Assembly: GCF_003025595.1 (NCBI RefSeq)
Contig: NZ_PYMI01000007.1
Location: 1-64,000, forward strand
Reading direction: 5' to 3'
Source: Photobacterium ganghwense
GTDB lineage: Bacteria > Pseudomonadota > Gammaproteobacteria > Enterobacterales > Vibrionaceae
Length of the DNA: 64,000 nucleotides
Under the pieces are notes generated by a model that did no database searches, was not told where the DNA came from, and worked only from the letters and a program-made list of their open reading frames with translations. The position numbers were made by a program, and so were the translations under genes. Each line of letters begins with the position of its first letter. Within the stretch, counting starts at the first letter, position 1. This document shows, in pieces, positions 38,338 to 46,660 of the stretch.

Positions 38338-39369
38338 ATGAATATCAGCAATAAAATATTACTCATCATCAGTCTCGCTGGTTTAGTATTTGGTGGTTTT
38401 TTCGCGATAGAAGAGTGGTTTATTCAACCTTCATTTTCTACCAATGACGCGATGATTTGGACATTACCTCTAATCAGCTACATATTTTTGGCTTTGTCCA
38501 GTACAGGCGTGTCCATTGTTTATGCGTATGGTTCTCTTAAGCAGATAGAAGGTATTGAGGCAAACAAACTTCCATTGATTGGCCTTGCTCTTGGGCTTTT
38601 AGTCGGGGCTTTTGCTTCACTAGCCACAGAGATGGGGTCGCCTTTACATGTATTCTGGTTAGTGTTCAGCCCTAACTTATTGTCACCGATTTGGTGGATG
38701 GGGACACTTTACTCAATAGAGCTGCTCTTACTGTTTATTAAGTTAACAATGATTCTATTTGATAAACATTCATCACTAGATACGTTTTTAACTTACGCTA
38801 CGCTTATTGTGGCAGTAACGGCAAGCTTAGTGTTGGGCAGTGTTTTTGGTACGGTTATTGGTCGAGAAGGCTACAGTGGCATAGATGCTTCACTTTTAAC
38901 CTTCATCAGTGCTTTAAGCTCTGGTGTTGCTATGATCCTGTTGACGTCAAAAAATGAGATCAACGATTATTATCTTTACGCTGCACGTTGGATGTTTGGG
39001 CTTTTGACGATATTCGTTACGATCAAATGGGTCTATTTAGCACGAGCACATGTGCTAGAAGAACCTCAATGGTTACCAATTGTCTCAGTGCTGGGCGTCG
39101 CGTTAGCATGGCTACTAGTAAAAACTTTGCCGAAAATCAGCGCAAGCTTGCTACTTGCCTCGGTATTTAGCATTGAACTTGCATTTGTTATTCAAGGGCA
39201 GAACTATGTGTTAGGCCCAAAAACCACGTGGTTTGGTACATCCATTAACTATTCTCCCAATATTGCTGAAATAGGAATATTGGTGTTCGGTGTCAGTATT
39301 GCCGTCATCGCTTACAACGTCATTGTTCAAGGTGTACCTTATCTACGTTCAAGGAACGTCCATAACTAA
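38338..39369 (+). CDS. arrC: NrfD-type membrane anchor ArrC
   Basis: A 343-residue membrane protein with about nine or ten hydrophobic helices, similar to the NrfD/PsrC quinol-oxidising anchors. The Shewanella system has only arrAB and relies on CymA; here the anchor would feed electrons from quinol straight to ArrB. GCAGGAGG precedes the ATG. It is the last gene of arrABC and is followed by a terminator. Confidence 0.8.
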   Translation: MNISNKILLIISLAGLVFGGFFAIEEWFIQPSFSTNDAMIWTLPLISYIFLALSSTGVSIVYAYGSLKQIEGIEANKLPLIGLALGLLVGAFASLATEMGSPLHVFWLVFSPNLLSPIWWMGTLYSIELLLLFIKLTMILFDKHSSLDTFLTYATLIVAVTASLVLGSVFGTVIGREGYSGIDASLLTFISALSSGVAMILLTSKNEINDYYLYAARWMFGLLTIFVTIKWVYLARAHVLEEPQWLPIVSVLGVALAWLLVKTLPKISASLLLASVFSIELAFVIQGQNYVLGPKTTWFGTSINYSPNIAEIGILVFGVSIAVIAYNVIVQGVPYLRSRNVHN

Positions 39370-39380
39370 TGGATCTCAAC

Positions 39381-39405
39381 AAGGGGGCGACATTCGCCCC
39401 TTTAT
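39381..39405 (+). terminator. Terminator after arrC
   Basis: AAGGGGGCGA-cat-TCGCCCCTTTATT. Between this and the next hairpin (39406-39747) I see no supportable gene. Confidence 0.85.
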
Positions 39406-39747
39406 TGTACTCACTACTGGCGCTAGATGGTTTTTGATCAATCTTTAGTTTTTTATTTTTTACTATACACGGGGTGTGAAGCCCAACGGTACGGTTTCGT
39501 ACGTTAAGCATTAAATCAAACAGTTAGAACGGTATGCCGCTTAGGTAGACCCTACGATCACTGGTAAAAACCACCCCAAAATCAGGATATGACATAACCT
39601 ATGTGTCACTACTGGCTGTGTCATGACTTAAATGACATGCTTGTTTTTTGTTAGCGTACGTTTTCGTTCCATTGGGCGTCACACCCCTAATACGACGAGG
39701 ATCATTACCGACACAACGGTGCCTTTACTACTGATACGATAGAATCT

Positions 39748-39773
39748 AAAGCCTTCCTAGCGGAAGGCTTTTA
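39748..39773. terminator. Terminator after the thioredoxin-like gene
   Basis: AAAGCCTTCC-tagc-GGAAGGCTTTTA, symmetrical enough to work for either strand. Confidence 0.8.
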
Positions 39774-39787
39774 TCATTCATATTGAG

Positions 39788-40024
39788 TTAACGAGATAAC
39801 CAATTCATCACGCTCTCAGAGCTTGGTATCCCGCCTGCGTGAACTATCTCTTCATCCATGACGACGCCTGGCGTAGACATCACGCCATAATTCATAATCG
39901 TTTCAAGGTCGGTCACTTTTTCAACCGAAACATCAACGCCTTGCTCTGCCGCAACTTTCTCAATCAGTTTCGCGGTATTAACGCAGTTGGCACAACCTGA
40001 ACCTAGTACTTTAAATACTTTCAT
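39788..40024 (-). CDS. Small thioredoxin-like redox protein (TIGR00412 type)
   Basis: A 78-residue thioredoxin-fold protein with the redox pair in GSGCANC and the cis-Pro loop in MSTPGVVMDEE. Such small proteins are often found with DUF318/ArsP-like permeases in metal and arsenic loci. It lies 9 bases after the permease gene on the same strand, so it may supply reducing power or shuttle a thiol-bound ligand to the permease; that is inference. Confidence 0.78.
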   Translation of the reverse strand: MKVFKVLGSGCANCVNTAKLIEKVAAEQGVDVSVEKVTDLETIMNYGVMSTPGVVMDEEIVHAGGIPSSESVMNWLSR

Positions 40025-40033
40025 TTCTATCTC

Positions 40034-41038
40034 CTAAAATTGCCAGAACGGTAAGTTAAATATCCACCCTATAACAGTAAACACTGTTAGCAGTAGACCA
40101 AAAAGAAGTCCCAGTAAGCGCCATTGCATCACTTGTTTTAGCATGACGAATTCAGGGACGCTTGCAGCGACCGTGCTCATACAAAACGCTAATGTCGTAC
40201 CAATGGGAAGACCATTTCTCAGTAAACTCTCCATGATGGGGATCACACCCGTCGCATTAGAATACAAAGGGATACCAATCAATACTGAAGCTGGAACTGA
40301 CCACCACTGACCTGCGCCTAAGTGGGCTTCTATCCAGCCATCGGGTACAAAACCATGCAAGCCCGCGCCTATACCCACACCAATAAACACCCACTTCCAA
40401 ACCCGACCGATGATTTCAACCATTTCTTGTTTGGCAAACTGATGTCGATATGAAAGCGTGATTGCAGACTCTTCGTTACTAACGTTCAGATTTCCCTGAG
40501 TATGCTGTTGGGCTTGGGCTTTCTGCATGGCTTTCGCGGCAAATGGCTGTAACCAACGCTCTGCCCCTATTAGATCCAGCAACCATCCACTTAGTATCCC
40601 GATAAGCATCCCTATCAGCACATACATGATGGTGAACTTCCATCCCAGTAGGCTAAACAGAAGCAATACTGCGATTTCATTGATCAATGGAGAGGTAATC
40701 AAGAATGCCATGGTGATCCCAAGTGGGATACCTGCGGAGGTAAAGCCAAGAAAAACGGGAATACTTGAACATGAGCAAAATGGGGTGATTGCACCGAAAA
40801 CACTACCCGTAACATAGCCAAAAAGACGCCGTTTGCCTGCAAGATAGTGGCGTACTTTTTCAACATTTAAAGAAGCGCGGAACAAAGCAATGACATAAAT
40901 CATGACGACCAGCAACACCATGATTTTACTAGTGTCTTCTATAAAAAAGTGAACAGCATCTGCCAGCTTAGTACCTTGCTGCATAGCAAATAGCTGGTAG
41001 GTCATCCAATCAGCAAGATGGGTAAAGACTGCAAACAT
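40034..41038 (-). CDS. DUF318/ArsP-like permease (first)
   Basis: A 334-residue protein with about eight hydrophobic helices in two related halves. The family motif TPFCSCSSIPVF, with two cysteines in a membrane segment, is present. ArsP members of this family export trivalent organoarsenicals. The ATG at 41038 with GGAG 6 bases upstream was chosen; the 56-codon extension upstream has no family features. It is followed closely by the thioredoxin-like gene. Confidence 0.8.
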   Translation of the reverse strand: MFAVFTHLADWMTYQLFAMQQGTKLADAVHFFIEDTSKIMVLLVVMIYVIALFRASLNVEKVRHYLAGKRRLFGYVTGSVFGAITPFCSCSSIPVFLGFTSAGIPLGITMAFLITSPLINEIAVLLLFSLLGWKFTIMYVLIGMLIGILSGWLLDLIGAERWLQPFAAKAMQKAQAQQHTQGNLNVSNEESAITLSYRHQFAKQEMVEIIGRVWKWVFIGVGIGAGLHGFVPDGWIEAHLGAGQWWSVPASVLIGIPLYSNATGVIPIMESLLRNGLPIGTTLAFCMSTVAASVPEFVMLKQVMQWRLLGLLFGLLLTVFTVIGWIFNLPFWQF

Positions 41039-41273
41039 ATCGGCTCCTTCAACCTCATAATTTGTTTTTGATGTCACTAAGACGAAGTTAGTGCCGAAAG
41101 GATGCAAAGAATCTTTTATTATCTTGGTGCTTGGAAAAAGTGAATTAGCTCTGTTTAAGTGATAAGTTAATGAGGATGTGATGGGTCTTATTTTTAGGTT
41201 GACCACGGCTTGTCTAGAGCCGTGGTCATTTCTCCTTAATGCCTTCCTCTAAATCTATGGAAGATCTCGATGT

Positions 41274-42368
41274 TTAAATGAAGAAGTAGCTATACAAATA
41301 ACCCGCAGATATCGCCATGCTTAGAATGACAAACAAGAACGCGGCAATCATTTGGTTCTTAAAGATAGATTTCAACAAAACCACCTCTGTGAGGCTTGCA
41401 CCAGCACTGCCTATGATAAGTGCCATTACTGAACCGAGAGCCATACCTTTTTGCACTAAAGCCGCACTTAACGGTATTACCGCTTCAGCTCGGATATATA
41501 ATGGAATACCGATAATTGCAGCGACTAGAATCGCATACCATTTCGTTTCACCTGCGTATTTCGCAATCAAATCTGTTGGCACAAAACCATAAATAATGGA
41601 GCCAATTGCAATCCCCATCATGAGGTATGGAAACACTTGTTTAAAATCTTTCCAAGTAGAATGCCAGACTCGCATCCAACGACTTGGTTGTTTTGTTTCA
41701 ACTAACGTCGCACTTGAACTGCCATTGGCAGAGCAACAAGATATTTCCACTTTAGGCTCAGCTTTTAGCGTACGTTCACTACAACATGATTTTGTGGCGG
41801 CAACTGGTGTTTGTTCACAACAAGAACGAGGGCTACAGCTTGATGCTGATTCCTCTTCTTCTTGCTTATTTGGCTCCCCACAGGATATGCCACATGAAGA
41901 TCCACCTGCTGCTTCATACGCCTCAGGTTTTACATAGCGCTCAAACCCCAATTTTTCAAGCACATATCCCGAAACCACAGACACCGTCATTGCAATCACG
42001 AAATAGAACACCGCAACTTTCCACCCAAAGGTGATGACAAACAACCCAATGATCACGGGATTGAGCAATGGACTTGCAAATAAAAACACCATCATAGGTC
42101 CAAAACCAGCTCTCGCTCTTAACAACCCTTTTAAGAAGGGGATTGTAGAGCAGGAACAAAATGGTGTAATCGAACCTAGTAAAGCAGCGATGAACCACCC
42201 TTTCCCTCCTTTAGAGCTAAGGATTGATTGAATCTTTTCTGGTGTGAGTACTTCTTGTAAAACACCAACGACATAGCTAATTACGAGGAAAAGAATGATC
42301 AGCTCAGTTGCTAAGAAAGCAAACATATCAAGTGCTTCCTTTGCCATGGTGACAATTTCTTGGTTCAT
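41274..42368 (-). CDS. DUF318/ArsP-like permease with Cys-rich loop (second)
   Basis: A 364-residue permease of the same family as its neighbour (TPFCSCSTIPF) but with a hydrophilic central insertion at about residues 157-216 that holds nine cysteines: SSC, ISC, SSC and the pairs RSCC, KSCC, ISCC. Such a loop could bind As(III) or another soft metal before export. The ATG at 42368 has GGAG upstream; the longer frame adds 14 codons. It is divergent from an ArsR-type regulator across about 240 bases. Confidence 0.8.
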   Translation of the reverse strand: MNQEIVTMAKEALDMFAFLATELIILFLVISYVVGVLQEVLTPEKIQSILSSKGGKGWFIAALLGSITPFCSCSTIPFLKGLLRARAGFGPMMVFLFASPLLNPVIIGLFVITFGWKVAVFYFVIAMTVSVVSGYVLEKLGFERYVKPEAYEAAGGSSCGISCGEPNKQEEEESASSCSPRSCCEQTPVAATKSCCSERTLKAEPKVEISCCSANGSSSATLVETKQPSRWMRVWHSTWKDFKQVFPYLMMGIAIGSIIYGFVPTDLIAKYAGETKWYAILVAAIIGIPLYIRAEAVIPLSAALVQKGMALGSVMALIIGSAGASLTEVVLLKSIFKNQMIAAFLFVILSMAISAGYLYSYFFI

Positions 42369-42570
42369 TTTGAATCTCCGAATAACATTCTCAACAGTAA
42401 CTGGGTTCAATCAGCCAAATAAAATAATTCGATAATTCTGGAATTTTAGTTTTTAGGGGAGTTCTAGTCAATACCATATTTCTAAGAATATAGAAATAAT
42501 AGATGTGTCGTTTTTCACTGTATCGAAGTCAGCCTGATCCTGTTTGTCAGATATTAATGATTCCATTATC

Positions 42571-42587
42571 ATCGAAGTATTTTCGAT
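42571..42587. promoter_or_regulatory. Inverted repeat upstream of the ArsR-type regulator gene
   Basis: ATCGAA-gtatt-TTCGAT, a perfect 6-base inverted repeat with a 5-base gap, 23 bases before the regulator ATG and inside the divergent promoter region shared with the Cys-rich permease. Likely operator of that regulator. Confidence 0.5.
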
Positions 42588-42609
42588 ACGATTATTTAAA
42601 GAGACTACA

Positions 42610-42900
42610 ATGGAACTTGAAGCAGTAGCGAAAGCGCTTAAAGAGTTAGGGCATGCCACTCGGTTAAGTATCTACAAGGTTGTGGTTAAAGCGGGTCATC
42701 ACGGGATAGCGGTGGGAGTCATACAAGAGGCACTTGGCGTTCCAGCGTCTACACTTTCACATCATATATCTAGCTTGGCCTCAGCAGGTTTAATCTCTCA
42801 ACGTCGTGAGGGACGTACCTTATATTGCGTAGCCGAATATGATTGCTTAGAGGCAGTAATCAACTTCTTACGGCAAGAGTGCTGTAGTGATGAAGAATAG
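42610..42900 (+). CDS. ArsR-family winged-helix regulator (second type)
   Basis: A 96-residue regulator with recognition helix PASTLSHHISSLASAGL. It lacks the ELCVCDL motif; cysteines occur instead in LYCVAEYDCLE and the C-terminal ECCSDEE. This is a different ArsR subgroup from the other two and may sense another form of arsenic or another metal. The ATG at 42610 gives the usual length; the longer frame would run through the operator-like repeat. It is divergent from the Cys-rich permease. Confidence 0.82.
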   Translation: MELEAVAKALKELGHATRLSIYKVVVKAGHHGIAVGVIQEALGVPASTLSHHISSLASAGLISQRREGRTLYCVAEYDCLEAVINFLRQECCSDEE

Positions 42901-42931
42901 ATCGACTTAGCTAGTTCGAATTAATGCGATT

Positions 42932-43510
42932 TTAGAGGCTATCGCTATCTTTGAAAAAGCAGCAAACGCGCTGTTGTTCGTCGAAACGTATACGACATTG
43001 TGTTTGCAAAATACTTTTGAGTTTTTGTCGAGCGCGTTGAATGCGTGATTTTGCAGCCACTAAAGTGAGTCCATTTTTCTCGGCAAACTCGTGTTGAGTA
43101 AGACCTTGTAGGTCACACTGTTTGATAATTTCGCTTTCAGACTCAGTCAGTTTTGATAGCGCTTTGGGTAGGCATTGCGCAAGGCTATCGACGGCGGGAA
43201 GTTCATGTTCTTCCGATATCGACTCATTATCACTCAACTCCTGAACTTGTTCTTGATTCGCCCTACGTTGCTTATCAATGAGCATATTCCGTGCTACCCG
43301 ATATAACCATGCTCTTTGGTTTTGAATATCGCAAAACGCTTGCCTCTGCTGTAACGCCTTTAAGAAGGTATCTTGTAGTAAATCAAAGCTCAGATCAGGA
43401 TCACCCGTTTGCTTAAGCAGCCAGTAGTAGAGTTCGGACTCGGAAAGATGCCATGTCTCTATGAGACATGGCACTGCTGAAGTTTGTTTTAAAACTATGG
43501 CTTTAGGCAT
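42932..43510 (-). CDS. ECF-type RNA polymerase sigma factor (SigZ-like)
   Basis: A 192-residue group 4 sigma factor. Region 2 has LQDTFLKAL and [17 protein letters not shown]; region 4 has [28 protein letters not shown]. The C-terminus carries cysteines (TQCRI and VCC), which might sense thiol-reactive arsenite. The start overlaps the acr3 stop by 8 bases, so it is cotranslated with the efflux gene. No anti-sigma gene is adjacent. Its target promoters are unknown. Confidence 0.82.
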   Translation of the reverse strand: MPKAIVLKQTSAVPCLIETWHLSESELYYWLLKQTGDPDLSFDLLQDTFLKALQQRQAFCDIQNQRAWLYRVARNMLIDKQRRANQEQVQELSDNESISEEHELPAVDSLAQCLPKALSKLTESESEIIKQCDLQGLTQHEFAEKNGLTLVAAKSRIQRARQKLKSILQTQCRIRFDEQQRVCCFFKDSDSL

Positions 43511-44567
43511 AATATTTACGTTTCATTCGCAAAGCGACGTTAACCAACGCGATTAAAACAGGCACTTCAACCAACGGCCCAATGACGCCTGCAAACGCTT
43601 GATCAGAGTTTAATCCAAATACAGCGATTGATACGGCGATAGCCAGTTCGAAGTTATTGCCCGTTGAAGTAAAGGCGATAGAAGCATTTTGGTCGTAAGG
43701 GATCCCCATACGTTTTCCGATGTAGAAGCTCACAAAAAACATCACCATAAAATAGATGATCAGTGGCACTGCAATACGGAGTACATCCATCGGTAACTCA
43801 ATGATCATTTCACCTTTCAGGCTAAACATCAAAACGATGGTTGCCAAAAGCGCAATCAGGGTGATTGGCGAAATGCGAGGGATGAAGACTTCGTTATACC
43901 ACTGTTCACCTTTTGCTGAGACCAATAGCTTACGGCTTAGAAAACCCGCTAAGAAAGGGATGCCTAAGTAAATTAAGACACTTTGTGCAATATCCCAGAT
44001 AGTGATGTCAACAACGAAACTTTCAAGACCAAAGTAAGGGGGCAAAACCGTGATAAACAGCCATGCCATAAAACTGTACGTGACAATTTGAAACGCGCTA
44101 TTTAAAGCAACTAAGGTTGCTCCGTACTCTTTGTTTCCGCCGCTGATATCATTCCAAACCAACACCATAGCGATGCATCGAGCAAGGCCGATCAGAATGA
44201 GTCCCACCATATAGCCAGGTTGATCGCGCAAGAAAATGATAGCCAAGATGAACATCAAAATCGGTCCCACGAGCCAGTTCATCACTAAAGAAAGCGTTAT
44301 CGCGCGTTTATCACGGGTTACCTCACCTAAAAGGCTATAGTTCACTTTCGCCAATGGCGGGTACATCATTAAGATTAAGCCAATGGCAAGTGGGATATTG
44401 GTTGAACCGACAGATAGGCTTTCGTTCCACTGAGCGACTTGAGGAAATAACACGCCAATCCCGACACCAACTGCCATTGCAAGAAAAATCCATACGGTTA
44501 AGTATCGATCAAGAAAACTCATTTTTTCAGATGCGCTGGTTTCGGCACAGCTTGAGACATTACTCAT
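43503..44567 (-). CDS. acr3: Arsenite efflux transporter Acr3
   Basis: A 354-residue BART-superfamily transporter with ten membrane helices. The ACR3 signature [20 protein letters not shown] contains the conserved Cys, and [13 protein letters not shown] is also typical. It expels As(III) using the proton motive force and would remove the product of ArrA and ArsC. The ATG at 44567 follows AAAGAGG. It lies between an arsR and the sigma factor gene in one operon. Confidence 0.93.
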   Translation of the reverse strand: MSNVSSCAETSASEKMSFLDRYLTVWIFLAMAVGVGIGVLFPQVAQWNESLSVGSTNIPLAIGLILMMYPPLAKVNYSLLGEVTRDKRAITLSLVMNWLVGPILMFILAIIFLRDQPGYMVGLILIGLARCIAMVLVWNDISGGNKEYGATLVALNSAFQIVTYSFMAWLFITVLPPYFGLESFVVDITIWDIAQSVLIYLGIPFLAGFLSRKLLVSAKGEQWYNEVFIPRISPITLIALLATIVLMFSLKGEMIIELPMDVLRIAVPLIIYFMVMFFVSFYIGKRMGIPYDQNASIAFTSTGNNFELAIAVSIAVFGLNSDQAFAGVIGPLVEVPVLIALVNVALRMKRKYYA

Positions 44568-44612
44568 ATAAACCTCTTTCATTTAAAATTGATAAACCAA
44601 CGGAATAGAGCA

Positions 44613-44951
44613 TTATTCGTTCACAATATTCGAACATGATTTGCCTTTGATGAACTGCAACTCTGACTCGATAAATGTCAAATTATGCTTAAGGGTGATC
44701 TCCAGCACTTGCTTGACCCAAGGAGCTAGCGCGGGGTTGATACGGTAGTAAACCCACTTACCACGTCGCTCATCCAGAACAAGCTCGTGCTTTCGCAATT
44801 CGGCAAGATGCCGAGATACTTTGGGTTGACTGAGATTCAGCGCTTCCATGAGATCACAGACACACAACTCTCCTTGTTTCTGCATTAACAGCAGAGACTT
44901 AAGCCGAGTTTCTTCAGAAAGTGCTTTGTAAAGAAGGATTGGTTCGAACAT
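44613..44951 (-). CDS. arsR: ArsR arsenite-responsive repressor (classical type)
   Basis: A 112-residue winged-helix repressor with the classical metal site ELCVCDL (Cys30, Cys32) and recognition helix [13 protein letters not shown]. As(III) binding to these cysteines releases it from DNA. It heads arsR-acr3-sigma and lies just downstream of a perfect palindrome. Confidence 0.93.
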   Translation of the reverse strand: MFEPILLYKALSEETRLKSLLLMQKQGELCVCDLMEALNLSQPKVSRHLAELRKHELVLDERRGKWVYYRINPALAPWVKQVLEITLKHNLTFIESELQFIKGKSCSNIVNE

Positions 44952-44970
44952 GAGAACTATTCAATGCAAT

Positions 44971-44996
44971 AAGATATATGAAATATCATATATCTT
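44971..44996. promoter_or_regulatory. ArsR operator upstream of arsR-acr3
   Basis: An 11-base perfect inverted repeat, AAGATATATGA and TCATATATCTT, separated by AATA, 20 bases before the arsR ATG. AT-rich ATATATGA-type palindromes are typical of ArsR sites. The sequence from here to 45240 shows no gene. Confidence 0.8.
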
Positions 44997-45241
44997 ATTT
45001 TCTATATGTGTCAATTTTTCAATTAAATATGTGTTTCTGAGAGATAAGTTAGATTAGGAAAAGTAAGTCGATATCTATAAGAAATTGACGTCTTAATATT
45101 GAGACTAAATTGGAATGGGGCATTTCTGATTTGGAAATGGCAGCATCGCCTATACGATCACTGCCATGTTAGTTTGATACCTTAATGCTCGGCATAGAAT
45201 GAGCTCTACCACAGGTGACAACATTACATTTTGCGTAACAA

Positions 45242-46660
45242 TTAGCTTATTTGATTATTTCGAGAGAAAACGGTGACAGTTTTTGCTCCACGAGAAAGTG
45301 CAACGTAAAGGTGTTTATTGTCCATTCCTCTATCATTAGCATCGAGAATTAAGCAATGATCGGCTTCCAGTCCTTTAAGTAGCAATGTTGAACCAATTGC
45401 TCGTTTAGGGATTCGGGTATCACCTTTTTGTCTTATCTGCTCCCTTATAATCATTGCTGACTCTGACATAGTTTTATCCGGTGAACTAACCGACAATGAT
45501 ACTGAGTCCTTCAATGCGCTATATGCGCTTCTACGGTATATCCTAGTACCATTTTTACTCTCAACTTCTTGGAGAGCCGTCAAAATGTCAGAGCGTTCAT
45601 TACTAATGGCAACGTTAGATAGAGCATGTTCAAAGGTGGTGGGTGGTTGCCTGTTTCTTCCACCAAGAATACTTTGAATACGAGTTAATGTTCGTGTCAT
45701 TTCAACATTAGTAGCCATTGTACTCGCTGTAATAAGAATACTTTCTACCAGATTTATACCGTTTAAACGATCAAACTCGCTAGCTGCAGTAATAACCTGA
45801 GCTAATTGCACTTGCTCAACGACTTGCGTCGTATGGCTACTTTGCGCGTATCTATGTCGAGACCTTTCGTTCATTGAACTACCAATGACTAGGAAAGAAT
45901 CAGTCTGATTTTGATTGATTATCCTTTGCTGAGCATTCTGCTGATTAATAAGGTCAGTCTGAGCGTTACCTGTTAGTGGATGCCACAGCACGTGGTTCGG
46001 GCAGTCGGTAAGGTCTAAGATCCCTCTTCGTAGTAGTGTTTCTCTGGCTTCAAGTATCCATTCACCAAGGTCAGGAGCTCCCGCATTGTTCCAACGCCAT
46101 GGCGTTCCTAAGGTTCCAAGCAACGGGAACCTTTGCTGCACTTCTTGCTGCCAGTCAGGCATTGGGCCTGCAAAACTGAATATGCATTGCATCGGGTCAC
46201 CAAAAACCACCGTTGGCAGCACTTGTGAAAGGGAGGCGATGATATTATGTTGGTTGTTGTCACAATCTTGGTATTCATCTACTAGCAGTCTTGAATATGA
46301 AGCCTTTATGATTTCGTGAAGTCCCCCTGAATTAAGAGCACTAAGCACCGATCGCCTGAGTTCCGGATAAAACTGTCGAGGATTATCGGGTGATGCGCTG
46401 ATTGGGCAAGATGTCGGAAAACTGTTAGCTACTCGAAGCGCCCAGCCATCAATAGTTGTCACTACATAATGAGAAGCAGGAACTGATAATCGGCGTAAGC
46501 GCTTCTTAAGAGCCGATACACCTGCGGTTGTATGTGTTAGAACCAATATCGGTTTTTTCACCCTAATCGACAAAGCTTCCGTAATCAGGTGTGTCTTACC
46601 ACAACCTGCAGGCGCAACAATTGAACCTAAATCGCTATCGAGCACAGCTTCAATGTTCAT
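45242..46660 (-). CDS. gajB: Gabija protein GajB, UvrD-like helicase
   Basis: A 472-residue superfamily 1 helicase with Walker A VAPAGCGKTHL (about 16-26), motif II VDEYQDCD and the C-terminal LYVALSRGAK. In Gabija, GajB assembles with GajA, and the complex acts against phage DNA and depletes nucleotides. Its ATG overlaps the gajA stop (ATGA), and the pair is on the same strand, as in known Gabija loci. Confidence 0.85.
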   Translation of the reverse strand: MNIEAVLDSDLGSIVAPAGCGKTHLITEALSIRVKKPILVLTHTTAGVSALKKRLRRLSVPASHYVVTTIDGWALRVANSFPTSCPISASPDNPRQFYPELRRSVLSALNSGGLHEIIKASYSRLLVDEYQDCDNNQHNIIASLSQVLPTVVFGDPMQCIFSFAGPMPDWQQEVQQRFPLLGTLGTPWRWNNAGAPDLGEWILEARETLLRRGILDLTDCPNHVLWHPLTGNAQTDLINQQNAQQRIINQNQTDSFLVIGSSMNERSRHRYAQSSHTTQVVEQVQLAQVITAASEFDRLNGINLVESILITASTMATNVEMTRTLTRIQSILGGRNRQPPTTFEHALSNVAISNERSDILTALQEVESKNGTRIYRRSAYSALKDSVSLSVSSPDKTMSESAMIIREQIRQKGDTRIPKRAIGSTLLLKGLEADHCLILDANDRGMDNKHLYVALSRGAKTVTVFSRNNQIS

